A stretch of DNA of 64,000 nucleotides from Tilletiopsis washingtonensis. Taxonomy: Eukaryota > Basidiomycota > Exobasidiomycetes > Entylomatales. The position numbers and the translations under genes were made by a program. The notes beneath the pieces were generated by a model, which worked only from the letters and a program-made list of their open reading frames with translations, did not search any database and had not been told where the DNA came from. The DNA lies in contig NW_020312002.1 of assembly GCF_003144115.1 (NCBI RefSeq), forward strand, positions 841,540-905,539. Reading direction: 5' to 3'. Below, one piece after another: positions 44,264 to 55,803 of the stretch (its first letter is position 1; every line of letters starts with the position of its first letter).

Positions 44264-47091
44264 CTACGACGAGTCCGCCTCGCTGCCGGCGGCGGCACGG
44301 TTCGGCAGCAGGCCGCGCAGCGCATCGAGCGGGCCGCGCTGCAGCACCGGGTTGTACGGCGGCGCACCCGACGTCTGGTTCGCCGCCGCGTGGGCCGCTG
44401 CCTGCGCCGCGGCGTCGGCGTTGGCCTGCGCCTGCGCCGGCGTGGCGCCGCCGGGCGGAGGCATGCCGTCGCCGTACGCGGCTGCCGCGGCCGCCGCCGC
44501 GCCGGCGTAGTACCACGAGCCCGACGCCGAGTCGGCCGGGCTCGAGCTCAGCAGCCCGCTCGAGTCGAGCGGCGTGGCGCCGGGAATGTGCAGCCCGGCG
44601 CTCGGCGTGCCGCGCCCGCCGCTGCCGCTGCCGCCGCGCGAGTGCGACGGCCCGACCTCGCCGCTCGGCGCCGTCTGGCTGCGCATCTGCGCGGCGCCGC
44701 CGTTCGGCCGCGGGCTGTCGAGCAGGCTGAACGCGCCGTCGCCAAAGCCGCCGTCGAGGCCGGCAAACGCATCGGCACCGCCGAAGGCATCGAGCAGCAC
44801 GTCGCTGCCCAGCGCGCCGCTGCCGCTGTCGCTGTCCGTGCTGCTCTCGCCGCTCGGCGCGCTGGGCAGCAGCGTGTCGAAGGCGCCGTTGCCCATCGGC
44901 TGCGCGTAGCCGAAGCTGAAGACGTCGGGGTTGTGCAGCATGCCGTTGGTGCTGCCGGTGCTGCCAAACGAGTCGTTGACGCTGGGCAAGACGTGTGAGC
45001 AAGCAAGTACAGCACCAATGCCCGTCTGGCACACACCTGTTCTCCATCAGGCGCATACGCCGCTCGTTGAGGCTCAGCTGGCTCGCGCCGTCTGCCAGCC
45101 CCTCGAGGCCGCTTTCGAGCATCGGCGGCGGCGCGCCTGGCGGACCCATGCCGCCACGCTGGCCCGGGCCCATCGGCGGCGGCGGCGCGCCGAAGCCGCC
45201 CATGCCGAGCGCCTGCAGCTGCGCGGCCTGCGCCGGCGTGAGCGAGCTGGCAAAGTGCATCGCGGCGGCGTTGAGCTGCTGCTGGTGCTGCGCGTCTGGC
45301 GGCGGCTGCAGCGGCGGCGCGGGGCCGGCGTGCTGCGGCGCCTGCATTGGGAACTGCTGCTGCTGCTGTTGCATCATCTGCTGCATGTGCATGTTCTGCT
45401 GGTGCTGCTGCATCGCCTGCTGATGCATCGCCTGCTGGTGCATGGCCTGCTGGTGCATCGCTTGCTGCTGCTGCTGGAGTGCGTCCTGCTGCTGCTGTTG
45501 CTGCTGCTGCGTTGGCGCTTGCTGCTGCCCGGCTTGCCCTGCCTGCGACGGCGAGCGAGCATGCGCGGGCGTCATTGGCGCTGGTGCACTGGCGGCTGCC
45601 GCTGCCGCTGCCTTGGCATGCTGGTTGGCATGCTGAGCGTGCGCCGAGCTTGGCCCTCGACTCGACACAGGACTGCCACGCCGGCTTGGGGCGCGCGAGG
45701 GCGCGCGGCTGGCGGTGCGCGACGTGGCGCCCGAGGCGGCGCCGTCGTGGTGCAGCTTGCTGCTGGCGCTCGCCGTGCGCCCGTGCGTCGTGCCGCTGTT
45801 CTTCACGACGGATGCCACGCGGCCCTCCTTCCAGGCGTCCTGCGCCTCCTGCGACAGCGTCCACCACGACCCCTTGCCGGCAGCCGACGAGGGCCGCGGC
45901 ACCTTGATGAAGAGTGTGCCCTTGATCGAGAGCGTCGACTTGATGCGGTTCTTGACGCGGGCCTGCGTGGAGCGCGTGATGAGGGTGCAATGCGCATAAA
46001 GCAGGCGGCCGGTGCACAGCGCGCATCGTGCGCAGCTGGTCTGCGCTGTCTTGCGCTCCACGGCAAGAGTCCCCTTCCCTTTGCCCCTGTCGTCGCACAC
46101 TCACCTCCCAGTCCTTGCCGAACGCCCATTCGCGGATCTCGGGGAACTTGTTGCACATGCTCTCGAAGAGGTCCTGGATCACGAGGCGCCCGCTCTCGCT
46201 CTCTGCGATCGTCTGTGGGAGCGCGGCGTCAGCGGTGCTGCCACACAGCGGGCGAGCCGTGCACCTCGCCGCACGCACCTGGCAGATCATCTCGCTCCAG
46301 TTCAGCCGCTTGCCCGTCACGGCACTCGCGGCGACGCGGCTGTTGCTGGCGTGCGGCACTGTGTGCGCCGGCGTCGAGGCGCCCGTGCCCGGGCCTGAGG
46401 CGGTGCTGGCGAGCGGTGCCGCCCGGCGCGGCGCGGCAGCGCCCGGACTGCTGGCCGCCGAGCCGGGCATGCTGGCCGCCTGCCACTCGGCGAGCGCCGA
46501 GGAGAGGGCGTGCGGGCTGAGGTGCGCCGCCGCCGCAAGCCCGCCGTACGCAGCCGCGTTGGCGGGCGCACTGGCCGTGCCGGGTGCCAGCTCGCCGCCG
46601 CCGCCGGCGCTGGCGTAGTGCGAGAGCGCGGCGTTGGCGTAGGCGAGCGCCGGCGGCGCGCCAAACGCGTACGAGCCGTCAAAGGCGTACGCGCCCGACG
46701 GCGGCGGCGCGAACGAGTGCTGCGGCAGGCCGAAGCTCGGGTCGAAGGCGTCGGCAAAGGCGAGGCCGGCGGGCGCGCGCATCTGCTGCGAGACCTGCGT
46801 CATGCCGAGGCCGGGTGCGCCGAACGCGGCGCTGCCGGCGCTGCGAGCGGCCGACGGCGAGCGGCGCTGGCTGCTGCTGCCGTGCGCCGGCGACGCGCTG
46901 CGCGACGGCAGCTGCGTGCTGGGCGCCGACGAGACGCTGCCGCGCGCGGCGGACATGGCGGCGGCGCTGCTGCTGCCCGGCGTGCTCGGCCGGCTGGAGA
47001 AGGGCGAGGCGGCGGTGCCGGGCGCGAGGGCGGCCGCGGCAGCGGCAGCGTTGGCGGAGGACGAGGCGTGGGCGAGCGAGGCGTACTCCAT
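44264..47091 (-). CDS. Divergent forkhead transcription factor with polyglutamine tract
   Basis: Sequence-specific nuclear factor. After a 270-residue Ala/Ser/Pro-rich N-terminus the forkhead domain reads LNWSEMICQ, TIAESESGRLVIQDLFESMC, NKFPEIREWA, WEARVKNRIKSTLSIKGTLF, IKVPRP and GKGSWWTLS. The usual PYSYA start is replaced by LNWSEM, and the recognition helix NSIRHNLSL by NRIKSTLSI, so DNA specificity may differ. Two introns fall inside the domain (about 46214-46280 and 45978-46105) and one near 44990-45040. Behind the domain are Ser/Arg repeats, a Gln-rich region from CAG runs (about 45340-45520) with a fourfold MHQQA repeat, and an acidic/Gly-rich C-terminus ending SEADSS. The length is about 870 residues. 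Start MEYASLAHA at 47091. Confidence 0.85.
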
Positions 47092-48520
47092 CGCGCGCAC
47101 AGCAGCGCCGGCGGACGGAGACGGGCGCCGCAGAGACCTGGGCCGGGGTACAAGGAGCGGACAGACGCGACGGCGACGGCGACGGCGACGACGAGGATAG
47201 CGATGGAGGATGCGGAGAGGAAGCACGGCCGGACGAGAGCGGCGCGACGCCAGCGAGCCAGCGCCAGGCCCGGGTCGGGCGCCGCGCGGCAGCAGGCGGC
47301 GAAGGCAGCGCTCGCGGCTGCAGCTTGGCTGCGGGGCCCGGCCAAGCGCTGCGGCGCGGCGCCGGCGAGGCGGATGCGGCCGCGCGCGCGAGGCCGGCGA
47401 GCGGCGGCACAGCGGCACAGCGCCGCACAAGCACCGCACAGCCGTCAGCCGCTCAGCCCCCAAAGAGCGGCAGCGAGTCAGTGCGGGGCGGACAGGAGGA
47501 AGTGCGGCCGCCTGGGCGGGCACCGCGGCGGGCGCGCCTCCTCTTGACAGCAGGCAGCGCCTCCTCTCCTCGACCCAAGTATAGCAGCCAGGCCTTCGCT
47601 GGCCAGGGGCATGTTGCATGAGCCGCACGAGGGCGAGGCGGTGCTGGGCCCTGCAAAGGCAGCAGCGACCGCGGCAGAGCCCCTCCTGCTCTTGCTTTGT
47701 GCTGGCCTCGGCGCAGCGCTGCGCCTGGCCATGTGCTGCGCCTGGGAACGGCGTCCTTCTCGCCTCAGCCCCTCTCTCTGGCCCAGCCAGCAGAGTCCAT
47801 GAGGGCCGATTACAGCCTCATGCAGTCGCAGGGGCGTGCAGCTGCGGCCGCGGCGTGCTTCCTCCGCGGCGCCTCGCCGCTCGGTGGCCGGGCGCCGCTT
47901 CCCCCGCGCGCGCCGCCCGATCGCGTGGTGCCTGACGCGCGTCTCGCTCAGCCGCCTTGTCGACGCTCGCTGCGGCAGAGGCGAGCCTGCGCGGCCCCGA
48001 GGTGAGCAGCGTTTGGGCTCAAAATACGCAGAAACTCTCTCTGCTATGGTCTGCAGGGCAGACGGTGCTCCAGCTGTCGCGCAAGGGCTGCGTGCTACGG
48101 CGAGGAGCTGATGGACTGCGGTGCCTCAGCTGGCGACGCGTATGCCGGGGCGTGCGCCGTGTCACTTCAGTCCAACGCGGTGAGCCTGCTGCTCCGGCTT
48201 TTCCTATGCGTGCCGCTGTGCAGCGCCGACGTAACACTGACACTCTGTGACTGCTTGCCATGCGTATGAGGCTGAACGACGTCGTGGTGAGGTTGCGCCG
48301 TGCCTTGGAGGTGCGCCGGGCGTGTCAGCAGGCCGCGATGGTCTGATGCGCTGCTGCTCCACATCGCGGCGCCGGCGGCCCGGCGGCGGCGGCGCAGCGT
48401 GCGGCGCGAACGTGCGGCGAGCGTTGCGCAGCCTGCTTCCTCTCGTCACCTTCGCACCCGTCGCTGCTCTGCGCACATCCAGCCTCCATCGCCGCGCCCC
48501 CGGTGCGCCCCTCTGCCGCC
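47092..48520. promoter_or_regulatory. Long divergent intergenic region between forkhead and glucosidase genes
   Basis: About 1.4 kb with no supported coding sequence; long open frames here are Arg/Ala artefacts of GC content. It must hold both 5' regions. Its length, more than any other intergenic space in the right flank apart from the low-complexity block, suits a regulated transcription factor gene. Confidence 0.5.
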
Positions 48521-51500
48521 ATGCCGCGTGTCCCGCAGCGCTCGCCCACCACGGGCGCCGAGGGTGAGTGGCGCGTGTGCCGGCCGGCCGCGCTGCACCC
48601 CACCTTGCCGCTGCACTCACACCCGCCCAGTCCCGCCGCACTACATCCACGCCAGCGACGCCTTCTTCCGCGACACGCACGGCCGCGCCCTGCTCCTCCG
48701 CGGCGTCAACCTCAGCGGCTCGAGCAAGGCGCCTGTCGGGCAGCCGAGCCAGAAGCTCGCCGGCTTCTGGGAGCGTGCCGAGGCCGGCGGCGACAGCTTC
48801 GTCGGCCAGCCGCTGAACCTCGACGACGGCAGCGCCGACGTGCACCTGGCGCGCCTGCGCGTCTGGGGCTTCAACTGCTTCCGCTACGTCTTTACCTGGG
48901 AGGCGCTTGAGCATGCCGGTCCGTGAGTGATAGGAAGATGAAGTGCCGCGGGCAGGCTGGAGGGCACGGCGGCGAGGCGTGCTGGGCAGGGCTGGCAGAG
49001 CGAGGTGCGCGGAGTGCCGCTCATGATGCTGCAGTGGAGGCGAGGCCGTGAGCAGACACGTGCCGCAGCGAGAGCACGAGTGAACGTGCTGCCGTTCAGG
49101 GTCAGACTCGGCTGGCCAGCTCTGCCGGGTCGTGTCGCAACCTGCGCAGCTGCTGCACGACGGTTGTCCCTTCCAGCTGTGGCGCGTGCATTGCTGCACA
49201 TCTGCTATCAATGTGCTCACACACCCGCAGCGGCAAGCACGACCACGAGTTCATGGACTACACCGTGCGCGTGCTGCGCAAAATCAAGGAGTATGGCTTC
49301 CGCGTGTTCATGGACCCGCACCAGGACCTGGTGAGCGCCGCTGGCTGCACCGCATCGGCCTTTGCTCACCCTCTCGCAGTTCTCGCGCTTCACCGGCGGC
49401 TCCGGCGCGCCGTACTGGGTGCTGCGCGCCTGCGGCATGAACCCGCGCAACTTGACCGTCACCGAGGCGGCCTTCCTGCACAGCGAGTGGCCCAGCGCCG
49501 ACAAGCCCAAGCCCATCGAGTACCCGGACATGCTGTGGGCGAGCAACTACACGCGGCTCGCGGCGGCCACGCTCTCGATCCTCTTCTTTGCCGGCCGCGT
49601 GTACGCGCCGCTGTGCGTCATCGACGGCGAGAACATCCAGGACTGGCTGCAGCGCCACTATCTCGCCTCCTGCACCGAGCTGGCGAAGCGCATCCGCGAC
49701 GCCGGCGACCTATTCGACGAGTGCGTCATTGGCTGGGACTCGATCAACGAGCCGAACCCGACGTACGTCGGCCTCGACGTGCTGGACAAGCTCCCAGAGA
49801 AGTGGAAGCTGCGCAAGGGCCCGATGCCGACGCCGGTGCAGAGCATGCGCCTCGGCATCGGCATGAAGCAGACCGTCGAGCACTACATCTTCACGTCGCT
49901 CGGCCCGAAGCGCAAGGGCGACGTCGTCGTCGACCCGAAGGGCAAGTCGATCTGGATGACGCGCGAGGAAGATGACGAGGCCGGCGGCAGCAAGTGGGGC
50001 TGGACGCGCGGCGAGCAGTGGCCGCTGGGCCGCTGTGTCTGGGCGGCGCACGGCGTGTGGGACGACCGGACGGGCGCGCTGCTGCGCTCCGACTACTTCA
50101 AGTGGAACTCGACCGAACCGGGCGCCTCGAAGCACGTCGACTTTGTCGCCGAGTTCTGGCTCGCCCATTGGCGCGCGTACGCGGCGGCGCTCCGGCCAGT
50201 GCACCCCGAGGCCATCATGTTCCTGCAGCCGCCGGTCTTCGAGCCGCCGCCGCACGAGCTCACGCACGAGGACCTGCAGTCGCGCGCCTGCGTCTCGTGC
50301 CACTTCTACGACGGCCTCACGCTCATCACCAAGCACTGGAACTGGTTCAACGCCGACGCCGTCGGCCTGCTACGCGGCAAGTACTCGGGCATCGCCTTTG
50401 CGATCCGCGTTGGGTTCAAGGCGATCCGGCAGTGCATGCGCGACCAGCTCGGCTACCTGCGCCGCGACACGCTCGACGTGCTCGGCCAGTACCCCACGCT
50501 CATCGGCGAGATCGGCATTCCGTTTGACCTGGACAACAAGAAGGCGTACTTTGGCGACGGCAAGGGCAACGGAATCGGCGACTACAGCAGCCAGACGGCG
50601 GCGCTCGACGCCAGCATCAATGCGTGCGACGGCTCCAACGTGCTCAACTACGCGCTGTGGACGTACTGCACCGACAACACGCATCTGTGGGGCGACGGCT
50701 GGAACGGCGAGGACCTGAGCTTGTGGAGCGTCGACGACATCAAGCGTGAAGGGTCGAGCGGCGAGGCCTCGGATGCTGGCTCAAGCAGCACGGGCGCCGG
50801 CACGCCGCTTGACACGCTCGCCAAGAGCACCAGCAACCTGCGCCTCACCGGTCTGACGCGCGCGCTCGAGACGTGTCCCGACGTGGTGCCTGTGTCAGCA
50901 TCGGGCACACGGCCGCGCACGCAGAGCTCCGCCTCGACACTCTCCTCACAGCTCGCCGGCGGATCGACAAGCTCCGCGACGCTGCTGCAGCCCAACGCAT
51001 CGGCTTCGAGCTCCAACGCCAAGCTTGGCTCTGCCTCGTCCTCACAGGTGCTGCCGCCTTCGGGGCCAGGCGGAGACCTCGCGGCCTCGCATGCGCGGCA
51101 CGACGCCACCGCAGAAGGCGACGAGGAGGCGCCGCAGCTGGCGCCGACAGACATCGCGTATCTGTCCAACGGCGCGCGCTCATCGACAGCCTTCTGCCGG
51201 CCATACCCAGTCGCCACGCTCGGCACGCCGCTCGAGATCAACTTCGACATCAAGACGTCCGAGTTCCGCTTCACGCTCGAAGTCACTGCAGAGGACGTGG
51301 CTGGCGCGGCAGGCGACTCTGAAGGCGCACTGCCGACGGAGATCTACGTTCCGTTCCTGCACTACGCGGCCGACGCGGTGGCTGGCGCTGCTGCCGGCGA
51401 CCTCTTCGACTCGGGCAAGGCTGTGTCGCAAAAGCTGCGCCAGCAGCGCCGACGCGACCTGCGCGTGCCGTCGGTCGGCAGCGGGCACTCGTCCTTCGTC

Positions 51501-52016
51501 AGCCTGGTGCAGCTGTCGGCGGCAGAGCCTGCGTCGCGCTCCGACGCCACTCTTGCGGCGCCGCCGCAGATGGCCGGCAGCAGCAAGTACGCCGGCGGCG
51601 ACGCGCTCGGCACAACGGCATCGCAGATGGCCTCGCTCACCAGCAGCGCCGCGGCACGGCGCAAGCTGCTCGCCAACGTGCACCGCGGCGGCACGGCCTC
51701 GGCGCCAGGCTCGGGCGCGGCGACGCCGGTGCGCGGAGTGGACGCGGCCGGCTCGCGCGAGAGCACAGCGCCCGAGGCGACGCTCTGCCTCGACGTCGAG
51801 GTCTCGGCCGGCAGCTGGGAGGTCGAGGGCCAGTACCTGCGCTGGTACCTGCCCGCCGACGCCGCCGAGGCGGGCATCGACGGCTTCGGCACCGCGACGG
51901 GCGCAGCGACGGCGCGCCACGAGATCCGCATCAAGCGCCAGGGCGGGCCCGTGGACCACTCGCGCTCGGCGTCGGCGTGGGACCTCATCACCACAGGCTG
52001 CGGCCTGCTCGGCTAG
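48521..52016 (+). CDS. Glycoside hydrolase family 5 steryl-beta-glucosidase (Sgl1/EGCrP2-like)
   Basis: Hydrolyses steryl glucosides or related glucolipids. Four exons (48521-48563, 48631-48922, 49231-49330, 49380-52016) give 1,023 residues in phase. The TIM barrel begins with [12 protein letters not shown] and [12 protein letters not shown]. The acid/base Glu lies in [12 protein letters not shown] (about residue 269) and the nucleophile Glu in [10 protein letters not shown] (about 522). [17 protein letters not shown] and [20 protein letters not shown] are typical of the fungal EGCrP/Sgl1 branch. Residues 600-790 are a Ser/Thr/Ala-rich linker, followed by a beta-type C-terminal domain with TPLEINFDI and [12 protein letters not shown]. 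No signal peptide is seen, consistent with an intracellular enzyme. Cellulase or ceramidase-like substrates are less likely. The 308-base second intron is long for this locus. Confidence 0.9.
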
Positions 52017-52250
52017 ACGCTCGGCGCCATCATCACATGCTTGTATCTCTTACGCCAGTCACGTCCCTCTAGCATTGTACATCCTCATCACGGTGCAGGA
52101 TCTGAGTGTCTGCAGCGCCTTCGTCTTTGCGCTGCGAAGTGCAGCGCCCACAGCAGGGGGTCTGGAAGACGCATCATTCTGCGAGCGAGGCTAACGGTAA
52201 GCAAGGCTGCGTGGCTCCGTCACAGCTGGATCAAGCCCACCGTGACTCGC

Positions 52251-53255
52251 CTAGCGGTGACTTCCTGCAGGCTCCGAGACTTCGGCCGCGTCCGAGCCGC
52301 CGGTCAGGTTCCCTCCTACCTCAGCAGCATATCTGGCGTGCTTGCTCGCGGGCCGCTCCGAGGTGCCTGCCTCTGCGGCGTGCTGAAGCGGCGGGCCTCG
52401 CTTCGCCGGCGCGCATCGATCGTCCGCCGCCTCGGACGCGCGGCTGGCGTGGAATGTGGCCGAGGAATGGCTCGGCCGCTGCCGCGCAGCAGCGCCGCCT
52501 TCGCTGGCCTGCCGGTCGTAGCTGGTGCCGACGGGCGTCGGAGCTGCGCTAGACTGCAGAGCGCTTGTCCATCCATCGGCAGCAGTGACGGCGCGCTGCT
52601 GCTGATGCTGCGGCGGCCACTGCTGCTGGTGCTGCAGCTGCCACTGTTGCTGCTCTTGCTGCTGCCGCCACTGCTGCGGCTCCTGCTGCTCCTGCTGCGA
52701 GGCGACGGCTGGCGGCCGCTGCTGCTGCTGCTGCTTGGCCTGCGGGTCGGTGCCCGAGCCCGGCTGCGGCGGCTGCTGTGCCTGCTCCAGCGGCGGCCGT
52801 GCGAGGAGCAGCTGGCGCTGCGCGTCGACGAGCTGCAGCAGCGTCGTGTTGAGCTGGCTCTGCTGCTCCTGCACCGTGGCCTTGAGCTGTTCCTGCTGCT
52901 CGCGTGCCGCAGCGAGCTCCTGCGTCTGCTGCTGCGTCGTGGCAGTCAAGTGCTCCTGCTTCTGCTGCAGCGTTGTGGTGAACTGCTGCTGCTGCTGCAG
53001 GCGGGCGACAAGCTGCTGGCAGTACTGCTGCTGTTGCTGCATCGCCTCGGCATGCAAATTCGACGCAGAGGAGGCGCTGGCTTTGGCGATCCGCAAGTCA
53101 TCTTCGCGCGCCATGACGTCCGACTCGAGCCTCTGGACCTTGGCCGTCAAGCGTGCGCTCTCAAGCTCGGCGGTGTGCTTCTTGTCGTCGCTCGCCGTGA
53201 CGGCCGCCTCGAGCCGGAGGATCCTGGCTCTCAGCTCATCGCGCGTCGACGTCAT
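52251..53255 (-). CDS. Coiled-coil, glutamine-rich protein (paralogue 1)
   Basis: A single open frame of 334 residues, no family recognised. Residues 1-60 form a likely coiled coil (RDELRARILRLEAAV, LTAKVQRLESDV). Residues 70-240 are Gln-rich with leucine-spaced heptads (QQLVARLQQQQQFTT). The C-terminus is Ser/Ala-rich with basic pairs (PAKRG, SKHARY). The next gene upstream on the same strand has the same plan, which suggests a tandem duplication. A nuclear scaffold or transcription cofactor is possible but unproven. The 3' end faces the glucosidase gene at 234 bases. Confidence 0.65.
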   Translation of the reverse strand: MTSTRDELRARILRLEAAVTASDDKKHTAELESARLTAKVQRLESDVMAREDDLRIAKASASSASNLHAEAMQQQQQYCQQLVARLQQQQQFTTTLQQKQEHLTATTQQQTQELAAAREQQEQLKATVQEQQSQLNTTLLQLVDAQRQLLLARPPLEQAQQPPQPGSGTDPQAKQQQQQRPPAVASQQEQQEPQQWRQQQEQQQWQLQHQQQWPPQHQQQRAVTAADGWTSALQSSAAPTPVGTSYDRQASEGGAAARQRPSHSSATFHASRASEAADDRCAPAKRGPPLQHAAEAGTSERPASKHARYAAEVGGNLTGGSDAAEVSEPAGSHR

Positions 53256-53723
53256 GAGGGAAGCAGAGGCCGCGGATTTGGAGAGCGGGAGAGGGGTCGA
53301 GCGGTGCTGCTATGCTGAGAGGTCGTGAAGGAAGGCGCAGGCGCACTCGACTTCCCTTGCGGCTCTCTTCACGCGGCCAGCGAAACGAGACCTGGTGCCG
53401 GCGGCGCGCCTCGTGAGAGCGGCGGAGCGACGATAGGAGTCTAGCGCGGGTGCCTGAACCCGAGGTTCCAACTCGAGTTGCACAGGCGCAGCACGAGGGA
53501 CCTCGGCGGAAAGAACCAAGAGGTGTCAGGCGCGATGCCTCTGCGGCGGGTGAGAGTTTCTGACCGCGCCGAGACCAAGCTTCCGCGCCAAGACGAGAAC
53601 AAGGTGCAAATTTCAAACAGGAACGTCACGTGCGGTGACGGTGGGGCAGGTGCGGTATGCAGTGGCACAGTGCGCGCGAAGGAAGAAACGAGCAGTGGGA
53701 GGGACAACGGTATGCGGTGCGAG
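53256..53723. other. Intergenic space between the two coiled-coil genes
   Basis: 468 bases. Presumed promoter of the 53255 gene and 3' end of the 54863 gene; no other feature seen. Confidence 0.5.
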
Positions 53724-54863
53724 CTAGAAACCGGCGGCAGTGCGGGCGGAGTGAGTGTCTTCCTCGGCGTCGCCCATGGCATGCTTCGCTCGCTTGCGCG
53801 TAGAGTCGCTGCTGCCACCGTCGACGACGTTGACCAGCGGAGATGGTGCGAAGGGCTTGTGAGCCTCGCCTTGGAGCGAAGCCTCGAGCATCGATGAGGG
53901 CACATTGTGCGAGGGAAACGCCCCGTCGCGCTCACGTTTGCGAGGCGCAGGTGCGCTTGTTGGCACCGTCGGGCTGCTTGGCAGCTCGCCCGGCTCCTGC
54001 TTGATGTGAACAGGAGAGCCGAGTTGCTTTGGCTGCGACGGCGGCGCAGGCAGCTCGGGCAGGTCGGACGGTGACTCGCGCAGCATGTGGCTGAGTAACG
54101 CGTCCGACGATGCCTGCAGTAGCGGCGTCGAGGATGGCACAGCGTGTGCGGGCACCGAGAATGGCCCAGCGTGTGCGGGCATCGAGGATGGCGCAGCGTG
54201 TGCATGGGCCTCGGGTGGGACTTCGTAGGGAGGAGTGCAGATAGACTGCTGCTGCTGAGACAGCTGCCGCTGCGCGAGCTGATGCTGCGCGTAGTGCCGT
54301 TGTGCGTGCTGCTGCTGAGCGATCTGGATAACTTGCTGCTGCTGAGCATACTGCTGAGCGTACTGCTGAGCGTAGTGCTGCTGAGCATTGCGCTGCTGGG
54401 CCAGAGGCGGCTGCTGCTGCTGCTGGAAGGCAAGGTACAGCTGCTGCTGCTGCGCCACGCATGTCGCCTGCAGCTGCGCATACTGCTGCCGCTGGCCGTC
54501 GATCTGCTGCTGCTGCGCCAGGCAGAAGGCCTGCAGCTGCTGATGCTGCTGCTGCTGGCTGCCGAGGAGCGCAAGATGCTGCTGCTGGCTCTGCATCATG
54601 GCATGCTGACGCTGCTGCTGCGCGGAGGCGTCGGAACGCAGACGGCCGATGATGCTGGCGGCGTTCTTCAGACTTGCTCGCAGCCCTGCGTTGTCCGCCC
54701 GGAGCACCTCGGCCGCGTTGCGCACAAGGCCGTGCTCCGTGCGCAGCGCACTGTTCTCGGTGCGCAGAGCGTTCTCCGTGCGCAGCGCCTCGTTCTGCGC
54801 CAGAAGCGCGCTGGCAACCTCGTGTAGGCCCTTGATGCTGGCGTCTGGATCCGAGTCAGTCAT
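53724..54863 (-). CDS. Coiled-coil, glutamine-rich protein (paralogue 2)
   Basis: A single open frame of 379 residues, no family recognised. It starts MTDSDPDASIKGLHEVASAL, then a threefold ALRTEN-type repeat and a coiled coil (RNAAEVLRADNAGLRASLKN). Residues 80-220 are Gln/His/Ala-rich. A segment with three PSS(M/T)PAHA-like repeats follows, then acidic and basic patches with likely nuclear signals APRKRERD and STRKRAKHA. HIKQEPGE fits a SUMO-site consensus (psi-K-x-E). The plan matches the neighbour at 52251-53255, so the two are probably old tandem duplicates. Confidence 0.65.
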   Translation of the reverse strand: MTDSDPDASIKGLHEVASALLAQNEALRTENALRTENSALRTEHGLVRNAAEVLRADNAGLRASLKNAASIIGRLRSDASAQQQRQHAMMQSQQQHLALLGSQQQQHQQLQAFCLAQQQQIDGQRQQYAQLQATCVAQQQQLYLAFQQQQQPPLAQQRNAQQHYAQQYAQQYAQQQQVIQIAQQQHAQRHYAQHQLAQRQLSQQQQSICTPPYEVPPEAHAHAAPSSMPAHAGPFSVPAHAVPSSTPLLQASSDALLSHMLRESPSDLPELPAPPSQPKQLGSPVHIKQEPGELPSSPTVPTSAPAPRKRERDGAFPSHNVPSSMLEASLQGEAHKPFAPSPLVNVVDGGSSDSTRKRAKHAMGDAEEDTHSARTAAGF

Positions 54864-55803
54864 CGCGCAGACTTGCCGGCGAGAGCGCCGCCGAGATGAG
54901 GAGCGCGAGCGGCCAGGTCGAGGGCCGCAGAGTCCCGAGTGCCGAGAGAAGAGACGAGGTGGTGGAGACGAGGCAGGAAGCGAGCACGCGCCGCGGGCGG
55001 CACCTAATGGGCATCTATAAGTGTTCTCAGCGCGGCCTGGACCTTCCGTCGTCGCTCAGGGGCATGGGCGGCACGCCAGCAGCACCAGGCCTCCAGAGCG
55101 GCAGCCCTGTCCATCCACTTGGCTGCTGCAGCAGCAGCAGCCAGCTGCTCAACAGGCTGGCCCTGCTCTTGCGAGACATGTGCTTACTTTCTCTTTTGCG
55201 GCGCTTGACTTGTGCTCCGTCGCGCGCGAGAAGAGTCGCGGTCCTTGCCGGCCAGGGGCAGGCACACAGAGGCGGTGCCGCGCGTGCTGGTGCGGGTGGC
55301 CGGCCTGTGGGCGCCGCGCGCGTCGGCCCCTCTGGCGCGCTGCTGACGCTCGCGCTGCGCTCGCCACTGCGCGCACCGCCGCCGCCGAGGGGCTGCGCTC
55401 GCCTCAGCTGCGGCAGGACGCTGCGAAAAAGTTGCGAGACGCTCCCTGCTGCCCTTGGGCTGGGAACTGCGGCCATGCGGCTGCACTAGACTGCCTCTGC
55501 TGCCACGCCCATGGCATTCGGGGTGCTGCGGCGGGCGCGCTGCAGGAGCGCATCGGGCGCCGCGCGGCGGCCCGAGCGGGCGCGGCACGCCGCCTGTGCC
55601 GTGCGCTGGTGCCGCTGCGCCTGCGTCTGCTGCTCATCGTGCGCGTGTCGCAATGTCATCCTCCCGCGCGCCCTCTCGCACACCCCTGAGAGTGAGAGTG
55701 CGCCGGCGCAGCAGGAATAAAAGGACAGCTGCTTTGCGCTCGCTGCCCACTTCCCACCACCACACCGCCATCCACCATCTCCCGTCCACCGTCCTCGCAC
55801 ACC
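54864..55803. promoter_or_regulatory. Divergent intergenic region between paralogue 2 and the Clp1-like gene
   Basis: About 940 bases without a convincing gene. AATAAAAGG at 55716-55724 lies about 80 bases before the Clp1-like start and is a reasonable TATA element. A second TATAA-like word is at 55016-55020. Confidence 0.5.

Noticed and set aside
45059-46520. 529-codon plus-strand open frame
   Set aside because: Antisense to the forkhead gene; Leu/Arg-rich translation of CAG runs.
47092-48250. Open frames in the forkhead upstream region
   Set aside because: Arg/Ala-rich chance frames without family motifs; no intron pattern typical of this locus.
50370-51994. Minus-strand frames within the glucosidase gene
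   Set aside because: Shadows of a long, in-phase, motif-bearing exon on the plus strand.
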